This document shows positions 34,570 through 43,219 of a stretch of 64,000 nucleotides of DNA, in pieces. Numbering within the stretch: the stretch's first letter is position 1; each line of letters begins with the position of its first letter. The position numbers and the translations under genes were made by a program. The stretch spans positions 1 through 64,000 of the forward strand of contig NZ_BOON01000031.1 in assembly GCF_016863255.1 (NCBI RefSeq), read 5' to 3'. The notes below the pieces were generated by a model. That model saw only the letters and a program-made list of their open reading frames with translations. It was not told the origin of the DNA and did not search any database. Origin of the DNA: Planosporangium mesophilum. GTDB lineage: Bacteria > Actinomycetota > Actinomycetes > Mycobacteriales > Micromonosporaceae.

Positions 34570-35241
34570 CTAGGACGGCTGGACCAGGCCGGTCTCGTAC
34601 GCATAGACGACGGCCTGCACCCGGTCCCGCAGGCCGAGCTTGTTGAGGACCCTGCCGACGTGCGTCTTGACGGTGGCCTCGGACAGCACCAGACGCTCGG
34701 CGATCTCGGCGTTGGACAGCCCGGCGGCGACCTCCCGCAGGATCTCGCGTTCCCGGGTGGTCAGCCGTTCCAACTCCGGGGGCGACTTCCTCGGTTCGCC
34801 GCCCGTGGTGGGCAGATGGGGCATGACGGTGTCGAGCAGGCGGCGGGTCACGCTCGGGGCGACCACCGCGTCGCCGCTGGCCACCGCCCGGATCGCCGAC
34901 AGCAGGTCGGACGGCGGCACGTTCTTGAGCAGGAACCCGCTGGCCCCCGCGCGCAGCCCTTCGTAGGCGTACTCGTCGAGATCGAACGTGGTCAGGATGA
35001 GGACGCGGGAGGCGCCGGCCGCGACCACGCGGCGGGTGGCTTCGATCCCGTCCATGCCCGGCATGCGCACGTCCATGAGTACGACGTCGGGGGCCAGTTG
35101 GGCGGTCAGCCGGACGGCTTCGGCGCCGTCGCCGGCCTCCCCGACGACGGTCATGTCGGGCTGGGCGTCGAGCACGAGATGAAAGCCCATCCGCAGCAGC
35201 GGCTGGTCGTCGACGAGCAGGATCGTCGTTGCGGTGGTCAT
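34570..35241 (-). CDS. LuxR/NarL-family response regulator
   Basis: 223 aa. The receiver domain (residues 1-120) has VDDQP, the phospho-acceptor Asp57 in DVVLMDVRMPG, and a Lys in FLLKNVPP. The NarL-type HTH near the C-terminus is LTTREREILREVAAGLSNAEIAERL then SEATVKTHVGRVLNKLGLRD. It overlaps the sensor kinase by ATGA, so they form one unit. The ABC exporter upstream is the likely target. Confidence 0.93.
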   Translation of the reverse strand: MTTATTILLVDDQPLLRMGFHLVLDAQPDMTVVGEAGDGAEAVRLTAQLAPDVVLMDVRMPGMDGIEATRRVVAAGASRVLILTTFDLDEYAYEGLRAGASGFLLKNVPPSDLLSAIRAVASGDAVVAPSVTRRLLDTVMPHLPTTGGEPRKSPPELERLTTREREILREVAAGLSNAEIAERLVLSEATVKTHVGRVLNKLGLRDRVQAVVYAYETGLVQPS

Positions 35242-36431
35242 CGGAGAACGTCGGCTCCTTGCAGGTGCAGGCGGGTGCTCACGCGCCAGCCGCCGCCGGC
35301 CCGTGTACCCGCGTCGACGGTACCGCCGAACACGGCGGCCCGCTCACGCATCCCGGCGAGTCCGTGCCCACCCGGTGCCGGTGTGCCCGAGGCGCCTCGG
35401 CCGTTGTCGGTGACCTCGACCTGCAGCACGTGCCCCGGACAGTAGTTGAGGCACACCTCGGCACCGGTGGCGTCGGCGTGTTTGAGGACGTTCGTCAGCG
35501 CCTCCTGTACGAGTCGGTAGACGACCAGTTGGGCGCTGGACGGCAGGCTGAACGGCTCCCCGGTGACGGTGAGCCGGGTGGGCAGGCCGGTGGCTCGGAC
35601 CGTGTCGAGCAGCTCGTCGAGGTCGCCCACGGCCGGCTGCGGCGCGAGCGCGGGCTGGGGGCTGTTGTCGCGCAGGACCCCGAGGAGGCGCCGCATCTCG
35701 TCCAGGGCCTGGCGGCCGGTGTCGGACACCCGGCCCATGACCTCCTCGGCCTTGTCAGGATCGGTACGGGTGGTGAAGCCCGCGCCGTCCGCGAGGGCGA
35801 TCATGACGGAGATCCGATGGGCGACGATGTCGTGCATCTCGCGGGCGATGCGGGCCCGTTCACCGGCCACGGCGAGCTGGGCTTGCTGGTCGCGGTCGCG
35901 TTCGAGTCGCGCGGCGCGGTCCTCCAGCGCGGCGAGGTAGGCCCTGCGGGTACGCATGTTGGTGCCGATGACGCCAGCGGCGGTGATCATGCCGGAGATG
36001 AGGATCCAGGCCCACGCCTTCGTGCCCTCCGGCGCGAAGCGTGCGGCGGCGAGCACCGCCCCGAGCTCCAGAACGCCGGCGGCGAGGAGCACCCGCCGGG
36101 CGGTGGCGTAGGTGGCCACCGTGTAGAACGAGATGAGCAGGGCGACGTCGGCCGCGAGCAGTCGATCCGTCAGCCACTGGGCTCCGGCCACCGCCGCGAT
36201 CGTCAGGAAGACCGCCGTCGGGGCCTTACGCCGCCACACCAGCGGCAGGACCAGGGCCGCCTGGAGCGCCCAGGACAACGCCAGCGGCGGAGGGCTTATC
36301 AGTACCCGCGGAGCGGTGACCAGGAAGACCAGCGCGGCGAAAGCGGCGTCGGCGGCGACCGGGTGCGCACGCAGCGCCGCGGGTGCCGCGTCCAGTCGCA
36401 CGGCCGCGACGGCTTTTCGTACCCGGTTCAT
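35238..36431 (-). CDS. Two-component sensor histidine kinase (HisKA_3)
   Basis: 397 aa. Several N-terminal hydrophobic segments (about residues 25-165) form the membrane sensor; a coiled-coil stretch DRAARLERDRDQQAQLAVAGERARIAREMHD leads to the phospho-acceptor His in REMHDIVAHRISVMI. HATPase_c motifs are VQEALTNVLKHA (N box), VTDNGRG and GGHGLAGMRERA. Typical DesK/LiaS-like membrane kinase. First gene of the two-component operon, separated from the ABC genes by a strong terminator-like hairpin. Confidence 0.92.
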   Translation of the reverse strand: MNRVRKAVAAVRLDAAPAALRAHPVAADAAFAALVFLVTAPRVLISPPPLALSWALQAALVLPLVWRRKAPTAVFLTIAAVAGAQWLTDRLLAADVALLISFYTVATYATARRVLLAAGVLELGAVLAAARFAPEGTKAWAWILISGMITAAGVIGTNMRTRRAYLAALEDRAARLERDRDQQAQLAVAGERARIAREMHDIVAHRISVMIALADGAGFTTRTDPDKAEEVMGRVSDTGRQALDEMRRLLGVLRDNSPQPALAPQPAVGDLDELLDTVRATGLPTRLTVTGEPFSLPSSAQLVVYRLVQEALTNVLKHADATGAEVCLNYCPGHVLQVEVTDNGRGASGTPAPGGHGLAGMRERAAVFGGTVDAGTRAGGGWRVSTRLHLQGADVLR

Positions 36432-36457
36432 GTCACCTCCGTCCCGGGATGCGCCGG

Positions 36458-36488
36458 CCCGCCGGCACTCGCGAGGAGTGCCGGCGGG
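36458..36488 (-). terminator. Terminator after the ABC-2 exporter genes
   Basis: Perfect 13-bp stem (36458-36470 with 36476-36488) and a 5-nt loop, 20 nt past the permease stop. It separates the exporter operon from the downstream kinase/regulator operon. Confidence 0.7.
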
Positions 36489-36508
36489 AGCCGTACGCGC
36501 TGGTCAGG

Positions 36509-37345
36509 TTACGCGTCGCGGCGCTTGAGCAGGATCGCACCGGCGATGATCGCCGCCACGGCGTAGCCGCAGAAGACCGCGAACCCGGTCCACGGAGCCA
36601 GGTCGCCGGGTGCCTGGTGGACGGACATGACCGCCTGCCCGGCGTTGGACGGCAGGTACGGGACGATGTGCGTGGCCCAGTCCGACGGCAGGACCGCGCC
36701 GAGGATCGGCAGCACCAGCAGCACTCCGAACAGGGTCGCGATCGCGCCGGCCGTGTTGCGGATGATGAAACCGAGCCCGACCCCGAGCAGCCCCACGACG
36801 GTCAGGTACAGCCCGGCGCCGACGACGGCCCTGGTGACGCCGGCCGCGCCGAGGGTGGTGCCGTGCGTACCCAGCAGGGCCTGGCCGCCGAGGAACGCCG
36901 CGAACGACGCCGCGACCATCAGGACGGCCGCGACGACAGTGAACAGGCCCGCTTTGGCCCACAGCACCGGCAGCCGTTTGGGTACCGCGGCGAGGGTGGC
37001 CCGGATCATGCCGGTCGAGTACTCGCCGGTGATCAGCAGGACGCCGAGCACGCCGATGGCGAGCTGGGCCAGGAACACCCCGCGCAGGCTGACGCCCGTC
37101 GGATCGAAGTGCGCGAGCTCCCGCGGGTCGAGCCGCGACCAGCGGTTGGCCATCACGCCGGAGAACAGCATCCCCAGCCCGACGGTTATCACGATCGCCG
37201 CCAGCAGCGTGTACACGGTCGACCGCAGCGACCGCAGCTTGATCCATTCGGAGACCAGGACCCGGCCCTGAGTGACCTTGTGGTGCTCCGCGGCCCTGCC
37301 CTGCCCCGCCGAGTGCCGGGGCGCGGTGACGGTAGTGGTGCTCAC
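36509..37345 (-). CDS. ABC-2 type transporter permease
   Basis: 278 aa with six hydrophobic segments: one near residue 45 (LRSTVYTLLAAIVITVGLGM), then after EYSTGMIRATLAAVPKR (a hallmark of this permease group) a run from residue 130 to the end. It ends with a short KRRDA tail. ATGA overlap with the ATPase gene. With the ATPase it forms an exporter, often for peptides or antibiotics (bacitracin/lantibiotic resistance type), consistent with the neighbouring two-component system. Confidence 0.88.
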   Translation of the reverse strand: MSTTTVTAPRHSAGQGRAAEHHKVTQGRVLVSEWIKLRSLRSTVYTLLAAIVITVGLGMLFSGVMANRWSRLDPRELAHFDPTGVSLRGVFLAQLAIGVLGVLLITGEYSTGMIRATLAAVPKRLPVLWAKAGLFTVVAAVLMVAASFAAFLGGQALLGTHGTTLGAAGVTRAVVGAGLYLTVVGLLGVGLGFIIRNTAGAIATLFGVLLVLPILGAVLPSDWATHIVPYLPSNAGQAVMSVHQAPGDLAPWTGFAVFCGYAVAAIIAGAILLKRRDA

Positions 37346-38283
37346 GCCGCACTCCTTTCCGCGCCGACCAGCTCTCCGGCCGTGACGCCGTGGTACTCGA
37401 CCGAGTCGCGGGTCAGCTCCATGAACGCCTCCTCCAGCGACGCGTGTACCGGGGTCAGCTCGTGCAGCGTCATGGCGTGCTGGGCCGCGATCTCGCCGAT
37501 GGCCGCGCTGTCGAGGCCGTGCACCTCGAGGACGCCGGCTTCGCTGCTCGCGACCGTCACGTCCGGTCCGGCCAGCAGGTCACGCAGCTGGGCTGCCTGC
37601 GGAGACCGTACCCGCGTGGTCTGGCGGGAGGAGCTGCGGATGAAGTCCGCCACCGACACGTCGGCGATCAGCCGCCCGCGTCCAATGATGATCAGCTTTT
37701 CGGCGGTCAGCGCCATCTCGCTCATCAGGTGCGATGAGACGAAGACGGTACGCCCCTCGGCCGCCAGATCCTTGAGGAGGTTACGGATCCAGAGGATGCC
37801 CTCGGGGTCCAGTCCGTTGACCGGCTCGTCGAGGATGAGCGTGGCCGGATCGCCCAGCAGCGCCGACGCGATGCCCAGCCGCTGGCCCATGCCGAGCGAG
37901 AACCCGCCGGCCCGCTTGCGCGCCACCTCGCGCAGCCCGACGAGGTCGATCACCTCGTCGACCCGCCGGCGGGAGATGCCGGTGGTGGCGGCCAGGGCGC
38001 GCAGGTGGTTGTACGCCGACCGGCCGGTGTGGATGGCCTTCGCCTCCAACAGCGCGCCCACCTCGTGCAGCGGCGCGGCGTGCCGGGCGTAGTGGCGGCC
38101 GTTGACGGTGACGTCTCCGGCGGTCGGAGCGTCCAGTCCGAGGATCATGCGCATGGTGGTTGACTTGCCCGCCCCGTTGGGGCCGAGGAAGCCGGTCACG
38201 ATCCCCGGTTTGATGGTGAAGCTCAGGTTATCGACGGCGACCTTGTCGCCGTAGCGCTTGGTCAACCCGCGCGCTTCGATCAT
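37342..38283 (-). CDS. ABC transporter ATP-binding protein (export/resistance type)
   Basis: 313 aa. Walker A GPNGAGKST, signature SLGMGQRLGIASALL, Walker B TLILDEPVNGLDPEG, H-loop SSHLMSEM. The C-terminal ~90 residues after the NBD match the DrrA/BcrA-type exporters. The start ATG at 38283 (MIEARGLTKRYGDK) has GGGGGGTTTCACC upstream. First gene of the exporter pair. Confidence 0.9.
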   Translation of the reverse strand: MIEARGLTKRYGDKVAVDNLSFTIKPGIVTGFLGPNGAGKSTTMRMILGLDAPTAGDVTVNGRHYARHAAPLHEVGALLEAKAIHTGRSAYNHLRALAATTGISRRRVDEVIDLVGLREVARKRAGGFSLGMGQRLGIASALLGDPATLILDEPVNGLDPEGILWIRNLLKDLAAEGRTVFVSSHLMSEMALTAEKLIIIGRGRLIADVSVADFIRSSSRQTTRVRSPQAAQLRDLLAGPDVTVASSEAGVLEVHGLDSAAIGEIAAQHAMTLHELTPVHASLEEAFMELTRDSVEYHGVTAGELVGAERSAA

Positions 38284-38457
38284 GGTGAAACCCCCCGGTT
38301 GGTGGTGTATCCCCAAGCTACGGGCGGGCCGCCGCTGCCCTCGACCGCCGCGAGGGCGAATTCTCCCCGCCACGGTCTGCGACCACCGAGGTACGGAGTA
38401 CGCCGCAGGTCGTACGCGGCGGGTGCTCACGGTCCCCGCGCGGAGGGCGCAGTCGCT

Positions 38458-39453
38458 CTAGCGAATTCCCGCGTCAACTGCGGCGGGATTCCGGCTCCAG
38501 GCCAGTTGGCGGCGTAGGCCCTCCGCTAGGCGGATGTGGGGTTGGTAGCCCAGCAGTCGGTACGCGGCGGACACGTCGTAGCTGGCTGTGGCCGGATCGC
38601 GCGGTGGTGGGGGTCCTGCGGTCGTGACGTCGATGCCGAGGTTGTCGCGCATGGTGTCGAGCAGTTGGGTCAGGTTCGCGGTGTCGGGGCCGCTGATGTT
38701 GACGACCGCCGAGGTGACGGGCGCGGTGGCGGCGGCGAGGGCGGCGCGGACGGCGTCGGTGACGTAGACGTAGCGGCGTGGGCCGGTGGGGGTGTTGTAC
38801 AGCTCGAGCGGCGCGCCGGTGTGCGCGGCGGCCACGAGGCGGGCGATGAGGTGGTGCGGGGGTTGGCGGGGGCCGTAGATGCCGGCGTAGCGCAGCGCCA
38901 CGACCGACAGTGGGCTGTGCGGGTCGCGGCCGTAGGAGCCCGCCAGTTGTTCGGCCATGGCGGTGGCCAGCGCGTCGACGGTGGCGGGCCGGGCGGGGTG
39001 GGTGTGGTCGGCGTAGCCGGTGGTGGGGCCGTAGAGGTCGGTGGTGGAGGCGTAGACCAGCCGGCGGACGTGGGCGAGGTCGCAGGTGACCAGCAGGTTG
39101 GCGGTGGCCGTGACGTGGGTGGTGACCGTGGCTTCGGGTATCGGATGGTCGGGGCCGGCGAGGTGGTAGACGGTGTGGCAGCGGGTGACCGCCGGGCTGA
39201 GGTCGTGGCCGTCGAGGTCGGCGTGGACGAACGTGAACCGGGGATGCTGGCGGGCGCGTGCGAGGTGGGCCGCGGCGGTGGGGTCGTGGTCGGGGTGGCG
39301 GCGGTCGAGTCCGCGGACGGTGTGGCCGAGGACGAGCAGGGCGTCGACGAGGTTCGAGCCGAGGAACCCGGCGGCGCCGGTGACCAGTACCGGCGTGTCG
39401 CGGTCGGGTGCGGTGGTGAGGGCGGGGCCGTAGAACTGGCTGTCTGCGCTCAC
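38458..39453 (-). CDS. NAD-dependent epimerase/dehydratase
   Basis: Extended SDR, 331 aa. The glycine-rich NAD motif is VTGAAGFLGSNLVDAL. The usual SDR active-site YxxxK is not seen at the expected point; VYASTTDLYGPTTGYADHTHP is the catalytic-region stretch, and ALRYAGIYGPRQPPH the substrate part. The start is taken at the GTG at 39453, which makes a GTGA overlap with the HTH gene and has AAGGA 7 nt upstream; an ATG at 39459 (MLVSAD) would add two residues. Last gene of the roadblock operon. Substrate, perhaps a nucleotide sugar, unknown. Confidence 0.82.
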   Translation of the reverse strand: MSADSQFYGPALTTAPDRDTPVLVTGAAGFLGSNLVDALLVLGHTVRGLDRRHPDHDPTAAAHLARARQHPRFTFVHADLDGHDLSPAVTRCHTVYHLAGPDHPIPEATVTTHVTATANLLVTCDLAHVRRLVYASTTDLYGPTTGYADHTHPARPATVDALATAMAEQLAGSYGRDPHSPLSVVALRYAGIYGPRQPPHHLIARLVAAAHTGAPLELYNTPTGPRRYVYVTDAVRAALAAATAPVTSAVVNISGPDTANLTQLLDTMRDNLGIDVTTAGPPPPRDPATASYDVSAAYRLLGYQPHIRLAEGLRRQLAWSRNPAAVDAGIR

Positions 39454-39821
39454 GAGCATGTCCTTGTGGTTGTCTGGTTGAACGGGCACGTGGCGCACAG
39501 GGGGCTGGGTTTGTCGGGCCGGGGGTGCGCCTTCGTGGGGTCCTGGTGCGCGCAGTGGAAGCCGAGTTCGGCGTCGGTGGTGGCGCCGAGGGCGGCGCGG
39601 TAGTGGTCTTGTGGCCAGTGGCGCAGGCCGCGTTCGAGTCGTTTGATGTAGTCGGCGTCGCGGCAGACCACGATTCCGCTGGTGTGGTACAGCCACGCGT
39701 TGGCCGCGTCGGCCAGTTCCTGCCGTGACAGTGGCCGGCCCGATCCGGACGGGGACAGCAGGGCGCGTCTGGCCTGCCGGAGCAGGTGGTTGGGTTGCCC
39801 ACGGTGAGCCGCTTGGGTCAT
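39450..39821 (-). CDS. Helix-turn-helix protein related to Scr1-type regulators
   Basis: 123 aa. LSRQELADAANAWLYHTSG, DADYIKRLERGLRHWPQDHYRAALGATTDAELGF matches the N-terminal HTH of actinobacterial XRE regulators with a 'start-WP-YR.AL' pattern, but the large C-terminal TPR-like domain they usually have is absent. It ends instead with a Cys-containing tail (GFHCAHQD, PLCATCPFNQTTTRTCS), a possible small metal site. ATGA overlap with the acetyltransferase and GTGA with the epimerase. Confidence 0.75.
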   Translation of the reverse strand: MTQAAHRGQPNHLLRQARRALLSPSGSGRPLSRQELADAANAWLYHTSGIVVCRDADYIKRLERGLRHWPQDHYRAALGATTDAELGFHCAHQDPTKAHPRPDKPSPLCATCPFNQTTTRTCS

Positions 39822-40447
39822 CGGTCCTCGCGTTCTGGCTTGCTCGCAGTCCAGTGGGGTGGGCGCCGCATCGGCAACAGCGGTTCGCCGTCGTGGGGCA
39901 GCTCCAGGGCGGGGCCGCAGTCGACGTAGCCGTGGCGGGCATACAGCTGTCGGCTGCGGCCGGAGCCGGCCAGCAGAAAGGCCGGACGGTCGGCGTGGTC
40001 GAGCACGGCGTGGCGGTTGGCCAGCAGCGCGCTGGCCAGGCCCTCGTGTTGGCGTTTCGGCAGTACGGCCAGCAGCGCCAGACACTCGTGGTCTGCACGG
40101 TCGGTCGAGTACGCCTGGCGCATCGCCGTGTCCAGGGCCTGGAAGCGTGGTGTTGAGGGTCCGTAGACGGCGGCGAGTGCCGCGTCGCGGCCAGGGATGT
40201 CGGCCGCGTGCGAGGGCAGCCAGACCGCGACGGCGCTTCGGTCGGTGACGGTTTCGACCGTGCCGTAGGCGATGGCGTGGTCGACGATGATGCGCAGGTA
40301 CCCGACCAGCATGCTGGCGCGGTCGTCGGGTTCGGGGATCAGCCACCGGCATACGTCCAGGTCACCGATGGCGGTGGCGATGACGTGGGTGACGGTGGTG
40401 GCGTCGGCGCGGATGGCGCGGCGGATGGTCTCGGTCGGCGGTCTCAC
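39818..40447 (-). CDS. GNAT-family N-acetyltransferase
   Basis: 209 aa. The acetyl-CoA-binding core is ECLALLAVLPKRQHEGLASALLANR (motif A, where Q/R-x-x-G-x-G/A usually stands), followed by AFLLAGSGRSRQLYARHGYVDC, the normal GNAT C-terminal strand-helix. Start ATG at 40447. The protein lies 30 bp after the roadblock gene and overlaps the HTH gene by ATGA. Acceptor substrate unknown. Confidence 0.85.
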   Translation of the reverse strand: MRPPTETIRRAIRADATTVTHVIATAIGDLDVCRWLIPEPDDRASMLVGYLRIIVDHAIAYGTVETVTDRSAVAVWLPSHAADIPGRDAALAAVYGPSTPRFQALDTAMRQAYSTDRADHECLALLAVLPKRQHEGLASALLANRHAVLDHADRPAFLLAGSGRSRQLYARHGYVDCGPALELPHDGEPLLPMRRPPHWTASKPEREDR

Positions 40448-40477
40448 AGCGTCCTCCGTTGGGTGGCGGGGTGCTCG

Positions 40478-40900
40478 CTACGGCTTGTCGGCGGCTATCG
40501 GTTGCCGGGCCGGCGTGGTCAGGTACGGGCGGGCGCTCTTGACCAACTGCGACATCTCGTAGCCGAGCACGCCGGCGTCGACGCCGCGGGCGGCCAGCAC
40601 CGCCAGCACCGCCCCGCAGCCGGCCGTCGACACGAACAGCAGGGTGTCGTCGAGTTCGGCCACCACCTGCCGGACCATTTCGCTGGCACCGAAGCAGCCG
40701 GCGGCGCTGCGGGCCAGTGAGAACAGTCCGCAGGCGATCGCGGCCAACTGGTCGGCACCGTCGTCGTCCAGGCCGTGGGCGGCCTTCGCCAGCCCGTCCG
40801 ACGACAGCAACACCGCGCTTCGGGTGTGGGGCACGCGCTGCACCAGACCGGCCAGCAGCCAATCCAGATTCGTCGCCTGGCCCGCGGCTTCGCTGAGCAT
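40478..40900 (-). CDS. Roadblock/LC7 domain protein
   Basis: 140 aa. LDWLLAGLVQRVPHTRSAVLLSSDGLAKAAHGL and FVSTAGCGAVLAVLAARGVDAGVLGYEMSQLVKSARPYL show the alpha-beta-alpha roadblock fold, as in the second protein of actinobacterial conservons and in MglB. Normally this partners a small Ras-like GTPase and a sensor, but neither is present here. First gene of a four-gene operon with a GNAT, a HTH protein and an epimerase. Confidence 0.87.
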   Translation of the reverse strand: MLSEAAGQATNLDWLLAGLVQRVPHTRSAVLLSSDGLAKAAHGLDDDGADQLAAIACGLFSLARSAAGCFGASEMVRQVVAELDDTLLFVSTAGCGAVLAVLAARGVDAGVLGYEMSQLVKSARPYLTTPARQPIAADKP

Positions 40901-40978
40901 GAGTTGACCCCCCGGCGAATGGATTCGCTATCTGTACGTGATCGACCATGACGGTTCGTCTCATGCCGGTCGATACCA

Positions 40979-41009
40979 TCGATGCGGACAGCTGACCTGT
41001 CCGCATCGA
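40979..41009. repeat. 13-bp hairpin in the roadblock/HAD divergent region
   Basis: Perfect stem TCGATGCGGACAG (40979-40991) with its complement (40997-41009) and loop CTGAC. Short elements ATCGACC at 40941-40947 and its complement at 40968-40974 flank it. It lies 78 bp from the roadblock start and 114 bp from the HAD start, so it is either a regulatory site or a terminator with no obvious gene behind it. Confidence 0.6.
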
Positions 41010-41122
41010 CCGTGCCGCGACGGATGCTGGACAGCACAGCCGGACCGGAAACAGGCTGGTGGCAGGTCCGGCCGAGGCGATGGTGTCGACGGTCGCCGTA
41101 GACCGGGCAGGAGAAGGGACGA

Positions 41123-41785
41123 ATGGTCCGACCGGTAATGATCAGATCTGCGGTGTTCGACGTCGGTGAGACGCTGCTCGACGACACGCGCGAGTTCGCC
41201 GCGTGGGCAGACTGGATCGGCGTACCCCGCCACACGTTCTCGGCGGTGCTCGGTGCCGTGACCGCGCAGGGCCGGAACAACGCCGAGACGTTCCAGTACT
41301 TCCGGCCTGGCTTCGACCTGATCCAGGAGCGAGAGCGCCGGGAGGCGGCGGGACTGGGCGAACAGATCGACGCGGCCGACCTCTACCCGGACGTGATACC
41401 AGCGCTGACACGGCTGCGGGCCGGCGGGCTGTGGGTCGGCGTAGCGGGCAACCAGACCGCGCGCGCCGCTGCCCTGCTGCGCGCGCTGAACCTGCCGGTC
41501 GACGCTGTCGCCACCTCTGGTGAGTGGGGAGTCGTCAAGCCCGATGCAGCGTTCTTCGACCGGGTCGCCGAATACGCGCCGGGCAAGCGTGGCGAAATCC
41601 TCTACGTCGGGGATCACCGTGACAATGATCTGATCCCGGCGCACGCCGCGGGCTTCCGGACGGCGTTGATCCGCCGGGGCCCCTGGGGATATCTGTGGGC
41701 CGACGAGCCGCGGGTGCAGCAGACCGCGGACTGGGTGGTGGACTCGTTGACTGAACTCGCCGACGTGCTGGCGCCTACGACCTGA
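41123..41785 (+). CDS. HAD-family hydrolase
   Basis: 220 aa haloacid-dehalogenase-like hydrolase. Motif I is VFDVGETLLDDT, where the second Asp of DxD is Gly, a common variant; motif II is GVAGNQ with Asn in place of Ser/Thr; Lys in VVKPDAAFF; motif IV LYVGDHRDNDLIPA. SD AAGGGACGA precedes the ATG at 41123. It converges with the XRE regulator gene, overlapping it by 11 bp. Likely a phosphatase with unknown substrate. Confidence 0.87.
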   Translation: MVRPVMIRSAVFDVGETLLDDTREFAAWADWIGVPRHTFSAVLGAVTAQGRNNAETFQYFRPGFDLIQERERREAAGLGEQIDAADLYPDVIPALTRLRAGGLWVGVAGNQTARAAALLRALNLPVDAVATSGEWGVVKPDAAFFDRVAEYAPGKRGEILYVGDHRDNDLIPAHAAGFRTALIRRGPWGYLWADEPRVQQTADWVVDSLTELADVLAPTT

Positions 41786-42956
41786 ATTCAGCCACGACGC
41801 CGGTCCACCGTGTCAGTTCGCTCAACGCGAGCGGCGGCGAGCGAAACCGATGACTGAGGGACAGCAGCGTCGACTTGACCTGTGGGTGATAGCGGACGTG
41901 CTGCGGCGCGACTTTCCGCGCGACCTGGAGCGTCGTGACGGCATCCTCGTCCCGGCCGCAGCGGGCCTGAGCGTCGGCAAGGTCAACGAAGAAGTGAGAG
42001 CGTCGCTCGGCGGGCACCGCCAGCGGGGGTACCCAGCCGGAGGCTATGCGCAGTGCGTCAGCCGGATCACCGGCGTCCACCGCAAGCGAGACGTGATGAA
42101 TACGCACCGAGGCCGGGCCGAACGCTGTGCCGGTGTAGATGTTCTCGTGTACATGCGTGGCAGCCGCTGCGGCCTCATCGATATGATCGCGTGCCCGGTC
42201 TGGGCGCCCGGCGCGCGCTGCCAACACGGCCGCCCGCATGTGCAGGGCTCCGTATGCGGCTGCGACAGGGCCGCCGCCATCCAGCGTCATCGCGGCCGCG
42301 GCTCGCTCCAACATGCGGCGACCGGTGTCACAGTCGCCGCTGGCGAAAAATAGCTCCGCTCGGACGTAGGCCGCGGCGGCGACAGTTGGTCCGTCGCCGG
42401 ACTCCTCGGCCAGGAGGTTCAGGATGCCGATGATGCGCGCGGAGAGGTCGTAGAACCCAAACTTATCCGCGATCGCATCCGCAGCCCGGAATGTCTGGGC
42501 AAGCAGGCGAGCCAGGTCTGCCCGCCGCCGGCCATCGGCTGCGTGGTAGGCGCGCAGATACACCGGTAGCGCGGACGGCAACTCCTCGGCAAGCCCGACG
42601 TACTGCGGGGCCAGCCGCATCTCGACGAACCGCTCGACACCGAACCGCACCTCGGCGAGCGGAGGCAACGGCCCATCGTCGGGGAGATCGTAAGCGTCAA
42701 GTACTCGCCGCAACGCTGGCAAGTGCGCCACCACTATCTCCCGCTCGAAGGCACCGGGTGCGGCGCGGACACATCGGTCTTCAGCCTCGGCAGCGCACCA
42801 CAGTTCGATGAGGTCGCCATCGCAGGCAAGCGTCTGATCGCAGCGACCGACGAGATCGTGATTCGCGCGGCGCTCACCCTTCTCCACCTTGCCGATGAGA
42901 TCCCCGCTGACATGCACCAGCAGTCCGAGCGCCTGCTGGGACAGTCCGCGCTCCAT
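41775..42956 (-). CDS. XRE-family regulator with TPR-like domain, 5' end interrupted
   Basis: 393 aa from the ATG at 42956. The HTH is MERGLSQQALGLLVHVSGDLIGKVEKGERR; the rest is a helical, Ala/Arg-rich TPR-like domain typical of large actinobacterial XRE regulators. The first helix of the HTH is missing. Reading upstream in frame gives MHLFGARLR, then a TAG at 42963-42965, then RR-MERG. Starting at an ATG at 43034 would give the normal N-terminus if the TAG were sense. The ATG at 42956 has no SD. Either the gene is a recent pseudogene or it starts downstream with a damaged HTH. Confidence 0.75.
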   Translation of the reverse strand: MERGLSQQALGLLVHVSGDLIGKVEKGERRANHDLVGRCDQTLACDGDLIELWCAAEAEDRCVRAAPGAFEREIVVAHLPALRRVLDAYDLPDDGPLPPLAEVRFGVERFVEMRLAPQYVGLAEELPSALPVYLRAYHAADGRRRADLARLLAQTFRAADAIADKFGFYDLSARIIGILNLLAEESGDGPTVAAAAYVRAELFFASGDCDTGRRMLERAAAAMTLDGGGPVAAAYGALHMRAAVLAARAGRPDRARDHIDEAAAAATHVHENIYTGTAFGPASVRIHHVSLAVDAGDPADALRIASGWVPPLAVPAERRSHFFVDLADAQARCGRDEDAVTTLQVARKVAPQHVRYHPQVKSTLLSLSHRFRSPPLALSELTRWTGVVAEFRS

Positions 42957-42962
42957 CCGACG

Positions 42963-42965
42963 CTA
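42963..42965 (-). other. In-frame amber codon in the XRE regulator N-terminus
   Basis: TAG on the minus strand between codons for LR and RRMERG. The frame upstream is open to an ATG at 43034 and reads as a normal HTH helix 1 (MHLFGARLR), so the stop replaces a single sense codon of a frame that otherwise runs 419 residues. Confidence 0.8.
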
Positions 42966-43219
42966 GCGCAGCCGGGCGCCGAAGAGATGCATCGCCGACA
43001 GCGACGGCTGTAGCGACCGTGGCCTCTGTCCCATGGCTCCTCGCCTCGAGCCTCAGCTACGGCAGGTTCCGTGGACCTGTCCTGCCATCCCTAGAACACT
43101 GGTACCGATGGATGTTATGGCAGTTCAACACTGCATGGCTGCCCACATCGGACACGGTTGTGTCCGGCGGGTCCTGCTTAACTTAAAGGCGTGCATGGCG
43201 CTCATCGGACCTGTCGACG

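Noticed and set aside
36458-36488. Hairpin considered as an operator of the kinase operon
   Set aside because: Its place 20 nt after the ABC permease stop and the lack of copies elsewhere fit a terminator better.
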